Both the position numbers and the translations under genes were made by a program. From Thioalkalivibrio sp. ALJT (GTDB taxonomy: Bacteria > Pseudomonadota > Gammaproteobacteria > Ectothiorhodospirales > Ectothiorhodospiraceae): a DNA stretch of 64,000 nt. This document shows positions 44,873 through 55,305 of the stretch, in pieces (position 1 is the first letter of the stretch; the number at the start of each line of letters is the position of its first letter). The notes below the pieces were generated by a model, which saw nothing but the letters and a program-made list of their open reading frames with translations, ran no database searches and had not been told where the DNA came from. The stretch lies in contig NZ_KB907122.1 in the NCBI RefSeq assembly GCF_000381825.1, positions 353,663 through 417,662 on the forward strand, in the 5' to 3' direction.

Positions 44873-46735
44873 ATGCTGCAAAGTCTGCCCGATCTGCCCA
44901 TCCAGCCGGCCGGTCCCGGCAGTTTTCCGCATCGGACCGCGCCGGCCCTGCAAAACTGGTGCGCAGAGCTCCCCGGCAGCGAACCTGAAACGGGCATTCG
45001 TCTGCTGGGCGAGGCCCTGGAAGCCCTCAACGCGATCGCCCTTCAGCCCGGTCTGCGTTCCGAGCTTCTGGATATCCTGAAACAGTCCCTGCTGCCCTTG
45101 CTCCCGGCCGAGGAGCACCTGCTGCGCCAGCGCCCACTGCCCCTGGGAGCCCGAAGCCGCGAACGCGCGGAACGCTTCGACCACGTACTGCGCCAACTGA
45201 CCCGGGCCGAGCTACTGGTGGTTCGCGAACGACTGGACACCGAAGGTTCACAGCACGGCAAGGCCCTGACGCGCCCCCTGCAATCCGCAGTAGCCCTGCT
45301 CGGGGCGCAGAGCCTCCACTACTGGCGGCTGTACCGCCACTTGCCTGCAGGCCAATGGCAGCAGACGTACGACCTGCTGCGCCTGGCCCGCAGTCAGGGC
45401 ATCTCCGACCAGCCCGCCGCCACCCAACAGCGCTTCGGGCCGCTGCAAATCGATCGCATCGAGCACATGGCCGCGCGGCTGATCGTGCTGGGAAGCATCG
45501 ATACCAACGCGCTCAAGATCGGCGAGATCGATCTGTTGACACGCTGGATCAACAACCTCGCAGTGGAGTGTCGCGCGGCCCCCGACGCGAGTACCCATCC
45601 GGACCTCCCGGTCCTGCGATGCGAACTGGATCGCGACCGTGCACCGGAACTGGTCCTGCGCGGCGTCCCGCATGGGGAGTCCCCCTGTTTTGTCGAACTT
45701 GCCCCCGTGCTGGACGCCCTGCGTGAACACCCGGACTTCCAGGAACGCGGCTCCCGCCGCGGCCCCAGCCAGCTGGCGGAACGCCTGCTGCGCCTGTGGT
45801 CGCACCTCCCGACTCGCCGCCATAGCCGCGAAAGCGGGGTCAACCAGCAGCGCGTCTGCGTACTGGGGCTGAAGCACATCCACGATTTCCTGCAGTCCGA
45901 ACTCGAGGCCAATCGCCGCGCCAGCGAAACCGCGGCGGAGAGCAAACCGGAAGACACCGGGCCTCGCCGCCTGCACGAGCATGACCGGGGCATCAGCGTG
46001 TTCGAGATGTCCACCGCCGCTCGGCACGGGTCCGATCTGGCACTCGTTGAAGACCCTTCCCGCCGCCAGGACCACCATGACCTCCAGCCACTGGCAGAGG
46101 AGACCCCGGACACCCGCGCCATGGCGTGGGAAGACATCAGCCATACCCTGCAGAACGTCTCCCACGGCGAACCCCACGCCCCCATCACCAAGCGCCACCC
46201 ACCGGAACACTGGGCGGTGGACAACATCGGCGCCGGCGGCGTGGGCCTGCGGCTGGACAACCCGCAACAGACATTGCTGATCGGCGACCTGGTCGGCCTG
46301 CGCGCAGTGGATGGCCATCGCTGGACAATCGGCGTGTTGCGCTGGATCCGGTACGAGGATCCGGCCGCGGAGGCCGCCACCGGCATCGGCGTGGAATTTC
46401 TCGCTGACCGCTGTCTGCCCATGCAGATTCAGTACTTTCGTAACGGACTCGCCACCGGCACGCCGCAACCGGGCCTGTTCGCACCGCAACGTACCGACAC
46501 TGAAGGCGCCGCGCTGTTCCTGCCAGCACAGACCTTCGATCACGAAAAACTCGTGGCCTGCTGGCTGAATGGCCGCGCCCGGGTGCTTGAGCTGGACAAC
46601 CAGAGGACCGGGACCACACTGTTCACTGAAGTCGGGTGCCGGCTGACCACGCGCGAGGTCTCACCACCCCAGGCAGACACGGACACGCCCGACGACGGCC
46701 TGTCGTTCACCGGCCCCGACGGTTCGTCTCCATGA
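44873..46735 (+). CDS. Large PilZ-like domain protein, probable c-di-GMP-linked
   Basis: 620 residues, soluble, no signal peptide. The N-terminal 430 residues form a helical region with no recognised domain. Around residues 442-520 it resembles a PilZ domain: HWAVDNIGAGGVGLRL (canonical D/NxSxxG changed to N-I-G-A-G-G) and the segment IGVLRWIRYED. The arginine motif RxxxR is not clear, so c-di-GMP binding is uncertain. It overlaps the FimX-like gene by 4 bp (ATGA), so the two are coupled. The proposal that the pair acts in type IV pilus or motility control is inference. Confidence 0.7.
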   Translation: MLQSLPDLPIQPAGPGSFPHRTAPALQNWCAELPGSEPETGIRLLGEALEALNAIALQPGLRSELLDILKQSLLPLLPAEEHLLRQRPLPLGARSRERAERFDHVLRQLTRAELLVVRERLDTEGSQHGKALTRPLQSAVALLGAQSLHYWRLYRHLPAGQWQQTYDLLRLARSQGISDQPAATQQRFGPLQIDRIEHMAARLIVLGSIDTNALKIGEIDLLTRWINNLAVECRAAPDASTHPDLPVLRCELDRDRAPELVLRGVPHGESPCFVELAPVLDALREHPDFQERGSRRGPSQLAERLLRLWSHLPTRRHSRESGVNQQRVCVLGLKHIHDFLQSELEANRRASETAAESKPEDTGPRRLHEHDRGISVFEMSTAARHGSDLALVEDPSRRQDHHDLQPLAEETPDTRAMAWEDISHTLQNVSHGEPHAPITKRHPPEHWAVDNIGAGGVGLRLDNPQQTLLIGDLVGLRAVDGHRWTIGVLRWIRYEDPAAEAATGIGVEFLADRCLPMQIQYFRNGLATGTPQPGLFAPQRTDTEGAALFLPAQTFDHEKLVACWLNGRARVLELDNQRTGTTLFTEVGCRLTTREVSPPQADTDTPDDGLSFTGPDGSSP

Positions 46736-48804
46736 ACGAAACCATCCGCACCCTCTTCGTCACCAACAACCCCAATCGTGCCGAAGAGGTCATCAGCAGC
46801 ATACGGACCCAGGGCAGCGCAATCCGTCCGGAACAGGTCACCAGCCAGGACGAACTGGCCGAGGCCCTGGAAAACCGCCGTTTCGACGTGATCGTGCTGA
46901 TCGAGCCGGGACTCGAGCTGACCCGCGAACACATCGACCAGGCCCTGCACACCGCAGGTCGCCGGACCCCGCTGGTGATCCTGAGCGCGCGCCCCGAATC
47001 CGAACGACTGGAGGACTACGCCGCCGGTGTCCACGCCGTGGTCGATCACGAACTGCACGAGCTGGCCGGCATCCTCACCGTGCGTGCGGCCGAACAGTTC
47101 CATCTGCGGCAGCGACTGGCGCGCATGGATGCCGCACTGCAGGAGTCCGAACGCCGCTGCCAGCTCCTGCTGGACAACTCGCGCGACGCCATCGCCTACG
47201 TCCACGAAGGGATGCATATCTACGCCAATGCCACCTGGCGCGAGCGTTTCGGGATCGCCGACCCCGAGGATGTCGAGGGGCTGCCGCTGATGGACCTGGT
47301 CGCGCCGGAGAGCCGTGACGAGCTGAAGGCCCTGCTGCGCCGCTTCCAGAACGGCGAGGAAGGCGGCCAGGCCCATCAGGTGTTCCAGCTGCAATCCTTC
47401 GATGGCACTCCGTTCGAGGCCAGCCTGCGGCTGTCCACGGCCAGCGTCGAAGGCGAGGCCTGCACCCAGGTCCTGCTGGATGCCTCCCGGGAAGCCCCGG
47501 AACTGGCGGAAAAGATCGACTACCTGTCGCAGCGCGATCTGATCACCGGGCTCTACAACCGCCAGTACTTCACCGGGATGATCGAGAGCCTGCAGCACCA
47601 GGCCGGGCAAACGGAAAAGCCCTTCGCGCTGATCACGATGGCCGTAGACCACTTCACCGATATCCGGGCCCGCGTTGGCATGTCCGCCAGCGACCTGTTG
47701 CTCGCCGACATCGGCACGCTGATCGAGAGCCACTTCCCCGAACCGGCCATCGCCGCCCGGCTGGAGGCCGATCATTTCGGGGTCCTGGTCCCGGATACCC
47801 GCCGCCACGACGTCGAATCCCGCATCCACGACCTGATCACGGCGGTGACCGACCACGTCTTCGAGCTCAGCAGAGCCTCCACCAACTGCACCCTGTCGAT
47901 CGGTATCGTGATCGCCGACGAAACCGCCGTCGATGGCGAGGCGCTCGTGTCACAGGCAGACCGCGCGCTGCAGCAGGCGGTGGAGGCCGGTGGCGGAGTC
48001 CACCGCTTCTTCCGCCCGGCCGAGGGCGAAATGAGCCAGGGCCAGCTCGACCAGCAATGGAAGCTGCGCATCCAGGAGGCCCTCGACCATGACCGCCTGC
48101 AACTGCTCTACCAGGCCATCGTGAACCTGCGTGGCAACGACCGCCCGCGCTATTCGGTCTTCGTGCGCCTGCGGGACAGCGAGGGACACACCCACGAGCC
48201 GGAGGCCTTCCTGCCCAGCGCCGAACGCACTGGCATGGCCCACCCCATCGACCGCTGGATCCTCCGGACCGCCCTGGGTGAACTCGCGCAACAACTGCAA
48301 CAGGAACCGGGCACCCAGTTCTTCATCAAGCTGACTAACGGATCGCTCGGGGATCCATCCGTGCTGACCTGGCTGCACGATGATCTGCACGCCCTGCGCA
48401 TCCCGGCCGACAACGTCGTGATCGAGCTGAAGGAACCCACCGTGGTGACCCACCTGAAGCCCGCCGTTCGTGTCGCAGGCGGGTTGCAGGAGATGCACGG
48501 CCACCTGTGTATCGACGACTTCGGCAACGGCCTGAACCCGTTCCAGCTACTGCAACACCTGGAAGCCGACTACATCAAGCTGGACCCCTCCTATGTGAAG
48601 GACCTGGCCGAAAACGAGGAGAACCAGCGGCTGATCCACGAACACATCGAGACCGCACACGCCAGGGGCAAGCAGGTGATCGTCCCGTACGTGGAAGACG
48701 CCAGCGCGCTCGCCGTGCTCTACAGCCTGAACGCCAACCTGGTCCAGGGATACTTCCTGCAGGCACCCATGCCCACCCCCGACTTCGACTTCTCCCCGGC
48801 CTGA
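46732..48804 (+). CDS. FimX-like REC/PAS/GGDEF/EAL protein with degenerate active sites
   Basis: 690 residues. Receiver-like N-terminus (1-120, without the usual Asp context), PAS (about 140-250), GGDEF-like (about 265-430, signature LEADHF at 344-349 instead of GGDEF), EAL-like (about 440-685). In the EAL part the first motif is SVFVRL (474-480) instead of EVLxR. DDFGNG (595-600) and YIKLD (614-618) remain, and the late Glu motif is VPYVED (651-656). It should neither make nor hydrolyse c-di-GMP. This resembles FimX, a c-di-GMP receptor for pilus assembly. Confidence 0.82.
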   Translation: MNETIRTLFVTNNPNRAEEVISSIRTQGSAIRPEQVTSQDELAEALENRRFDVIVLIEPGLELTREHIDQALHTAGRRTPLVILSARPESERLEDYAAGVHAVVDHELHELAGILTVRAAEQFHLRQRLARMDAALQESERRCQLLLDNSRDAIAYVHEGMHIYANATWRERFGIADPEDVEGLPLMDLVAPESRDELKALLRRFQNGEEGGQAHQVFQLQSFDGTPFEASLRLSTASVEGEACTQVLLDASREAPELAEKIDYLSQRDLITGLYNRQYFTGMIESLQHQAGQTEKPFALITMAVDHFTDIRARVGMSASDLLLADIGTLIESHFPEPAIAARLEADHFGVLVPDTRRHDVESRIHDLITAVTDHVFELSRASTNCTLSIGIVIADETAVDGEALVSQADRALQQAVEAGGGVHRFFRPAEGEMSQGQLDQQWKLRIQEALDHDRLQLLYQAIVNLRGNDRPRYSVFVRLRDSEGHTHEPEAFLPSAERTGMAHPIDRWILRTALGELAQQLQQEPGTQFFIKLTNGSLGDPSVLTWLHDDLHALRIPADNVVIELKEPTVVTHLKPAVRVAGGLQEMHGHLCIDDFGNGLNPFQLLQHLEADYIKLDPSYVKDLAENEENQRLIHEHIETAHARGKQVIVPYVEDASALAVLYSLNANLVQGYFLQAPMPTPDFDFSPA

Positions 48805-49178
48805 CCCCTCCGCCGCTCGCACCCCGTTTCCGCCCCCACATGCACCGAGGACACGGGGAAGGGCCGCTCAAGGGCGATTTGCATAGAGCCTGCAAGACCT
48901 CCTGGCACCTGATTAGCCGCAGGCGTCAGCCAGGCTCAAGGCGGTGCGGGCCGGGGCCCCGACCGCCCCCGAACGGGCCTGCCACTGGCGGCCGCTCGTG
49001 GCTCATCCGGACTTGGTATGAAGGTTCGGGCCGATGGCCGTGAAATAGCGCGGCCCAAAACAGGCCGCGTCGAACCCAACGAGCCAGCTTCCGCTCTTCC
49101 CGCCTTCCTGTAGACCGTTGTTCGGTGGCCGCTGCAGAGCAACAGGCACGAGTGGCCACCGGAACGACGATGGCGGAG
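48805..49178. other. Gene-free stretch between the FimX-like gene and dnaJ
   Basis: 374 bp between converging genes. The only notable string is CCCGCCTTCCTGTAGACCG near 49100-49118, similar to CCCGCCTTCCTGTCAATCGG at 5570-5589, also an intergenic position. No gene, terminator or RNA is recognised. Confidence 0.4.
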
Positions 49179-50321
49179 TCACCTGGACCAGAACTTCAAG
49201 TCATCGAAGAACCCCTTCACCCCGTCCAGCCAGGAATGCGCCTGCGGACTGTGCTTGGTACCACCCGCCTGGGTGGATTCCTCGAACTGACGCAGCAACT
49301 GCTTCTGCTCCTTGGTCAGGTTGATGGGCGTCTCCACGATGACGCGGCAGATCAGGTCACCGACACCGCCCCCGTGAACCGACTTCACGCCCTTGCCTGC
49401 CACACGGAACTGCTTGCCGGTCTGAGTCTCTGGCGGGACCTTCAGCTTGACCCGGCCATCCAGTGACGGGACCTCCAGATCTCCACCCAGCGCGGCGGTC
49501 GCAAAGGACACCGGCACCTCGCAGTGCAGGTCCGAACCCTCGCGCCGGAACAGCTTGTGCGGCTTGACCCGCACCTGCACGTAAAGATCGCCCGGCGGGC
49601 CACCATTCATCCCCGCCTCGCCCTGGCCGGCCAGGCGGATACGATCGCCATTGTCCACACCGGCCGGGATCTTCACATCCAGGGTGTTCTGCTCCTGTAC
49701 CCGGCCCTTGCCATGACAGGCCTTGCAGGGGTCGGGGATAATCTTGCCCGAACCCTCGCAGCGCGGACAGGTCTGCTGCACCGAGAAGAAACCCTGCTGA
49801 ATGCGCACCTGACCCACGCCATTGCAGGTCGGGCAGGTCTCGGGCGCGGTCCCCGGTTCGGCACCGGATCCGTCGCAGGCCTCGCAGGTAACCGTGGTTG
49901 GGATACGGATCTTCACTTCGGTGCCGAACACCGCCTCTTCCATGGTCAGGTCGAGGTTGTACTGCAGGTCGGAGCCGCGGTAGGCGCGCTGGCCACGGCC
50001 ACCACCGCCACCCCCGAAGATATCGCCAAAGATATCCTCGAAGATGTCGCTGAAGTTCGAGCCACCGGCACCTCCCCCGAAGCCCCCGGCACCGCCGTCT
50101 ACTCCCGCGTGCCCGTAGCGGTCGTAGGCCGCTCGCTTCTGGTCGTCGCTGAGGACGTCATAGGCGGCGCGCGCCTCCTTGAATTTGGCCTCGGCCTCCT
50201 CGTCCCCCGGATTGCGGTCGGGATGGTACTTCATCGCCAGGCGGCGAAAGGCCTTCTTGATATCGGCAGCCGAGGCGTCCTTGGAGACACCCAGCACCTC
50301 GTAGTAGTCGCGTTGTGACAT
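49179..50321 (-). CDS. dnaJ: Chaperone DnaJ
   Basis: 380 residues. Hsp40 co-chaperone of DnaK. J-domain with HPD (YHPDRN), Gly/Phe-rich linker ([12 protein letters not shown]), four CxxCxGxG zinc repeats ([32 protein letters not shown]) and C-terminal substrate-binding domain. The start at 50321 is preferred to the ATG at 50327 since GGAA is 6 bp before it. dnaK stops 137 bp upstream. Confidence 0.96.
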   Translation of the reverse strand: MSQRDYYEVLGVSKDASAADIKKAFRRLAMKYHPDRNPGDEEAEAKFKEARAAYDVLSDDQKRAAYDRYGHAGVDGGAGGFGGGAGGSNFSDIFEDIFGDIFGGGGGGRGQRAYRGSDLQYNLDLTMEEAVFGTEVKIRIPTTVTCEACDGSGAEPGTAPETCPTCNGVGQVRIQQGFFSVQQTCPRCEGSGKIIPDPCKACHGKGRVQEQNTLDVKIPAGVDNGDRIRLAGQGEAGMNGGPPGDLYVQVRVKPHKLFRREGSDLHCEVPVSFATAALGGDLEVPSLDGRVKLKVPPETQTGKQFRVAGKGVKSVHGGGVGDLICRVIVETPINLTKEQKQLLRQFEESTQAGGTKHSPQAHSWLDGVKGFFDDLKFWSR

Positions 50322-50458
50322 AGTCATTTCCAGGTAGATCGTGCGCGCGAGCGCGGAGTGCCCTCACGCAAACGCCCGGAGTCACCAGTGTTTCCCTGGT
50401 ACCCCGGGCGCGGCGTTCAAACAGGAATGGGGGGCGCGAAGCCCCGCCAGCTACGGCA

Positions 50459-52390
<1,932 letters not shown>

Positions 52391-52457
52391 GATTGAAATC
52401 TCCTGATGCGAAAAAATGGCGCTGCAGAGGGTTGTTCTCTGCCAAGTTGTACGGGAA

Positions 52458-52484
52458 TCTGAGGGCCCGGGCCGGGAATTCAAG
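52458..52484 (-). promoter_or_regulatory. Sigma-32-like promoter upstream of dnaK
   Basis: On the minus strand, CTTGAAT (52484-52478), 12-bp spacer, CCCTCAGA (52465-52458), compared with the heat-shock consensus CTTGAAA, 11-16 bp, CCCCATNT. It is 68 bp before the dnaK ATG. The match is moderate in the -10 element. Confidence 0.45.
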
Positions 52485-52529
52485 GTGCGCGCATGACAGC
52501 GTCCCGCAACTGTCCCCGGTTGCCGCGGT

Positions 52530-53108
52530 TCAGGCGCTCTCGTCGATGTTCGGCGAGGTCGGCGCCTTGGAGACCACCACCATCGCCGGACGCAACACGC
52601 GGCCCTGCAGCAGGTAGCCCTTCTGCATGGTCGCCACCACGGTGTTGGGCGGATTATCCGGATCTTCCTGCATGGACATCGCCTGGTGACGCTCCGGATC
52701 GAAGCGCTCGCCGGTCGGGTCCTCGGCCTGGATGCCGAATTTCTCGAACACCCGGTTCAGGTTCTTCAGGGTCAGTTCGGCGCCCTCGATGATGCGCTCG
52801 ACGTCTTTGGACTCGCGGGCAGCCTGCAGGCCCATCTCCAGGGAATCGCCCACCTCCAGCATCTCGGAGGCGAATTTTTCCATCGCGTACTTGTGCGCGT
52901 TCTCCAGCTCGCGCTCGAAGCGCCGGCGCTGGTTTTCCAGCTCGGCCTGGGCGCGCAGGGCCTGATCACGACGCTCCTCGGCCAGGGCCTCGAGTTCCTG
53001 CAGACGCGATTCGACATCTCCCGCGTCCTCGTCTTCGTCCCCGGGGGGCGCCTCGTGACCGGTCTCGAGTTCTTCCGGCTGTTCCTGGGGTTCCCGCTGT
53101 TCCGACAT
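52530..53108 (-). CDS. grpE: Nucleotide exchange factor GrpE
   Basis: 192 residues. Releases ADP from DnaK. Acidic disordered N-terminus, long coiled coil ([33 protein letters not shown]), then [23 protein letters not shown], the beta-domain signature. The ATG at 53108 is chosen; another at 53126 would add six residues. Confidence 0.96.
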   Translation of the reverse strand: MSEQREPQEQPEELETGHEAPPGDEDEDAGDVESRLQELEALAEERRDQALRAQAELENQRRRFERELENAHKYAMEKFASEMLEVGDSLEMGLQAARESKDVERIIEGAELTLKNLNRVFEKFGIQAEDPTGERFDPERHQAMSMQEDPDNPPNTVVATMQKGYLLQGRVLRPAMVVVSKAPTSPNIDESA

Positions 53109-53193
53109 GCTGGCCTCGCGAATCAATGAAAAACCAATCCGCCCGCGCGGCCAGCGGCCGGCAGGCGGGACATCATCCTGTTATCTGACGGGA

Positions 53194-53221
53194 GTCTGGG
53201 GGCACTCGCCGCGGTTTCAAG
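53194..53221 (-). promoter_or_regulatory. Sigma-32-like promoter upstream of grpE
   Basis: On the minus strand, CTTGAAA (53221-53215, full consensus), 13-bp spacer, CCCCAGAC (53201-53194). It lies in the 140-bp hrcA-grpE gap, 86 bp before the grpE ATG. This is a good match to the heat-shock sigma consensus. Confidence 0.65.
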
Positions 53222-53248
53222 GACCCGGGCGCCGGCAATGTTGCCCCC

Positions 53249-54304
53249 CTATCGGCTCTCGTTGGTCGGATCACCCAGCGCCGAACCCAACAGACGCGCG
53301 GTCACGTCCACGATCGGGATCACCCGGTCGTAGGACATGCGCGTGGGTCCGATGACCCCCAGCACACCGACCACCTCCCCGTCGACGCTGTAGGGGGCAG
53401 TCACCACCGAGCAGTTCTCGAACCAGTCGAGGCCGGATTCGCGGCCGATGAAGATCTGCACGCGGTCGCTGCGGATGCACTGGTCGAGTATCCCGAGGAT
53501 CTCCTGCTTTTCGTTAAAGGCCTCCAGCAGCTGCCGCAGGCGCTCCATGTCCGCCAGCTCCTCGTAGCCGAGCAGATGGGTCTGGCCGGCCACGACCACG
53601 TCGTCCGGGTCCTCGTCGCCGACCGCCTTCTCGCCCAGATCAATCGCCGCCAGCATCATCGCGTCCAGGTCGTCGCGCACGTCCCGCATCTCGCGCAACA
53701 GCTCGGCCCGCACCGCGTGCAGGCTCTTGCCTGCCAGATGGGCATTCAGATAGTTCGCCATGCGCTGCAGCTCGTCCTGGCCGAAGTCGCGTTCCAGCTC
53801 CAGCACGCGGTTCTGTACTTCCTTGCCGTCGATGACCAGGATCGCGAGGATGCGCCCCTCGCCCAGACGCAGGAACTCGATCTGACTCAGCGCGACATTG
53901 CGATGCCGTGGCAGGCGCACCATACCGGCCATGCGGGTCACCCGCGACAGCAGGTTGCTGGTGGTATCCATCAGATCCTGGGTGCTGGCGTTCGGATCAA
54001 AACCGGACTGGATCGCGCGCACCTCCTCCGGCGAGGGGTTACGCACCTCCAGCAGGCTGTCGACAAACAGCCGATAGCCGGCCGGCGTCGGGATGCGCCC
54101 GGCCGAGGTGTGCGGCGAATGGATCAGACCGATGTCTTCGAGATCGGCCATCACGTTGCGCACGGTGGCCGCGCTCACGCTCAGCCCGGAGCTGCGGGCC
54201 AGGGTGCGCGAGCCGACGGGCTGGCCGTCCCGGATATAGCTCTCGATCAGGGTCCGCAGCAGGGTGCGTGCCCTAGCGTCCAGATTGATCGTTGCGTGAT
54301 CCAT
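53249..54304 (-). CDS. hrcA: Heat-inducible transcription repressor HrcA
   Basis: 351 residues. It represses chaperone genes by binding CIRCE. N-terminal winged helix (LLRTLIESYIRDGQPVGSRTLAR, SAATVRNVMADLEDIGLIHSPHTSAGRIPT) and the GAF-like core with ILVIDGKEVQNRVLE and C-terminal VVTAPYSVDGEVVGVLGVIGPTRMSYDRVIPIVD. It lies upstream of grpE-dnaK-dnaJ. A CIRCE-like site precedes its own start at 54311-54337, suggesting autoregulation. Confidence 0.95.
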   Translation of the reverse strand: MDHATINLDARARTLLRTLIESYIRDGQPVGSRTLARSSGLSVSAATVRNVMADLEDIGLIHSPHTSAGRIPTPAGYRLFVDSLLEVRNPSPEEVRAIQSGFDPNASTQDLMDTTSNLLSRVTRMAGMVRLPRHRNVALSQIEFLRLGEGRILAILVIDGKEVQNRVLELERDFGQDELQRMANYLNAHLAGKSLHAVRAELLREMRDVRDDLDAMMLAAIDLGEKAVGDEDPDDVVVAGQTHLLGYEELADMERLRQLLEAFNEKQEILGILDQCIRSDRVQIFIGRESGLDWFENCSVVTAPYSVDGEVVGVLGVIGPTRMSYDRVIPIVDVTARLLGSALGDPTNESR

Positions 54305-54310
54305 GGGTCG

Positions 54311-54337
54311 TCAGCGCTCCACTCGGTCGAGTGCCAG
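54311..54337. promoter_or_regulatory. CIRCE-like operator upstream of hrcA
   Basis: TCAGCGCTC (54311-54319), 9-bp spacer, GAGTGCCAG (54329-54337). The CIRCE consensus is TTAGCACTC, 9 bp, GAGTGCTAA, so each half matches 7 of 9 positions with exact spacing. It ends 6 bp before the hrcA ATG, just downstream of the predicted start of transcription. Confidence 0.7.
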
Positions 54338-54345
54338 AAAACTAC

Positions 54346-54374
54346 AGTCTTCGGTTACACCCGATACAGGTCAA
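54346..54374 (-). promoter_or_regulatory. Sigma-70-like promoter of hrcA
   Basis: On the minus strand TTGACC (54374-54369), 17-bp spacer, AAGACT (54351-54346). The -35 is strong, the -10 weak. The start would lie a few bases before the CIRCE-like site. Confidence 0.4.
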
Positions 54375-54419
54375 GAAACCCCGGGTGCAGTCGCAGTCCC
54401 TTTTCCGGATAATGCCGCC

Positions 54420-55298
54420 ATGATGCCAGACTTCAACAAGGTCGGACTGGTCGGCAAGACCAGTGACTCGCGCACCGCGCCTCTGGTCGCCACGCTGGTC
54501 GATCTGCTGCAGGCGCGCGGCCGCCAGGTCTTCATGGAGCAGGAGATCGCGGGGTTCGAGCGTCCGGAGAGCGTCGCCCTCCTGCCGCTGGACGATCTGG
54601 CGCACCGGGTCGACCTGCTGATCATTATCGGCGGCGACGGGACCCTGCTGGCCACCGCCCGCCAGGTTGCCGATGCCGACACCCCGCTGCTGGGGATCAA
54701 CCTCGGTCGCCTGGGGTTCCTTGTGGACGTCTCCCCGGATACCGCCCCGGAGGAGCTGGGCGAGGTGCTGGACGGTGCCTTCGAGCGCGAACCGCGGGCG
54801 ATGCTCGAATCCGAGCTGATCCGCGACGGCGTCACCATCCACCACGGGATTGCACTGAACGACGTCGTGGTCCACGTACTGAGCGTGGTACGCATCATCG
54901 AGTTCGACACCGCAATCGACGGCATGGACATCGGCCGCCTGCGCGCCGACGGCCTGGTCGTGGCCACACCTACGGGCTCCACCGCCTACGCCCTGTCTGC
55001 CGGCGGACCGATCCTGACCCCGCAACTGGACGCCATGGTGATGGTCCCGGTCTGCCCGCACAGCCTGAATCATCGCCCTCTGGTGGTCAGCGGGCGTTCC
55101 ACGGTGGAGATCCGTCTGTCCAGTGGCAGCCGTTCGCCGGCCCAGGTCGCACTGGACGGCCAGGAGAACGTGGACTTCGCCCCCGGCGACCTGCTGCGCA
55201 TCCACCGTCGTGAACAGGCCCTGACCCTGATCCACCCCCGCGAACATCACTTCCTGCGCGTGCTGAGGACCAAGCTGCGCTGGGGCGAACAACCCTGA
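54420..55298 (+). CDS. nadK: NAD kinase
   Basis: 292 residues. It phosphorylates NAD to NADP. Motifs: LIIIGGDGTLLATAR with the GGDG signature, LGINLGRLGFLVDV, NDVVVH, TPTGSTAYALSAGGPIL. Divergent from hrcA. ATGs at 54420 and 54423 are adjacent; GATAAT lies at 54408-54413, so a start close to the ATG (a short or absent leader) is possible. Followed by recN after 7 bp. Confidence 0.95.
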   Translation: MMPDFNKVGLVGKTSDSRTAPLVATLVDLLQARGRQVFMEQEIAGFERPESVALLPLDDLAHRVDLLIIIGGDGTLLATARQVADADTPLLGINLGRLGFLVDVSPDTAPEELGEVLDGAFEREPRAMLESELIRDGVTIHHGIALNDVVVHVLSVVRIIEFDTAIDGMDIGRLRADGLVVATPTGSTAYALSAGGPILTPQLDAMVMVPVCPHSLNHRPLVVSGRSTVEIRLSSGSRSPAQVALDGQENVDFAPGDLLRIHRREQALTLIHPREHHFLRVLRTKLRWGEQP

Positions 55299-55305
55299 GT
55301 CCGCC

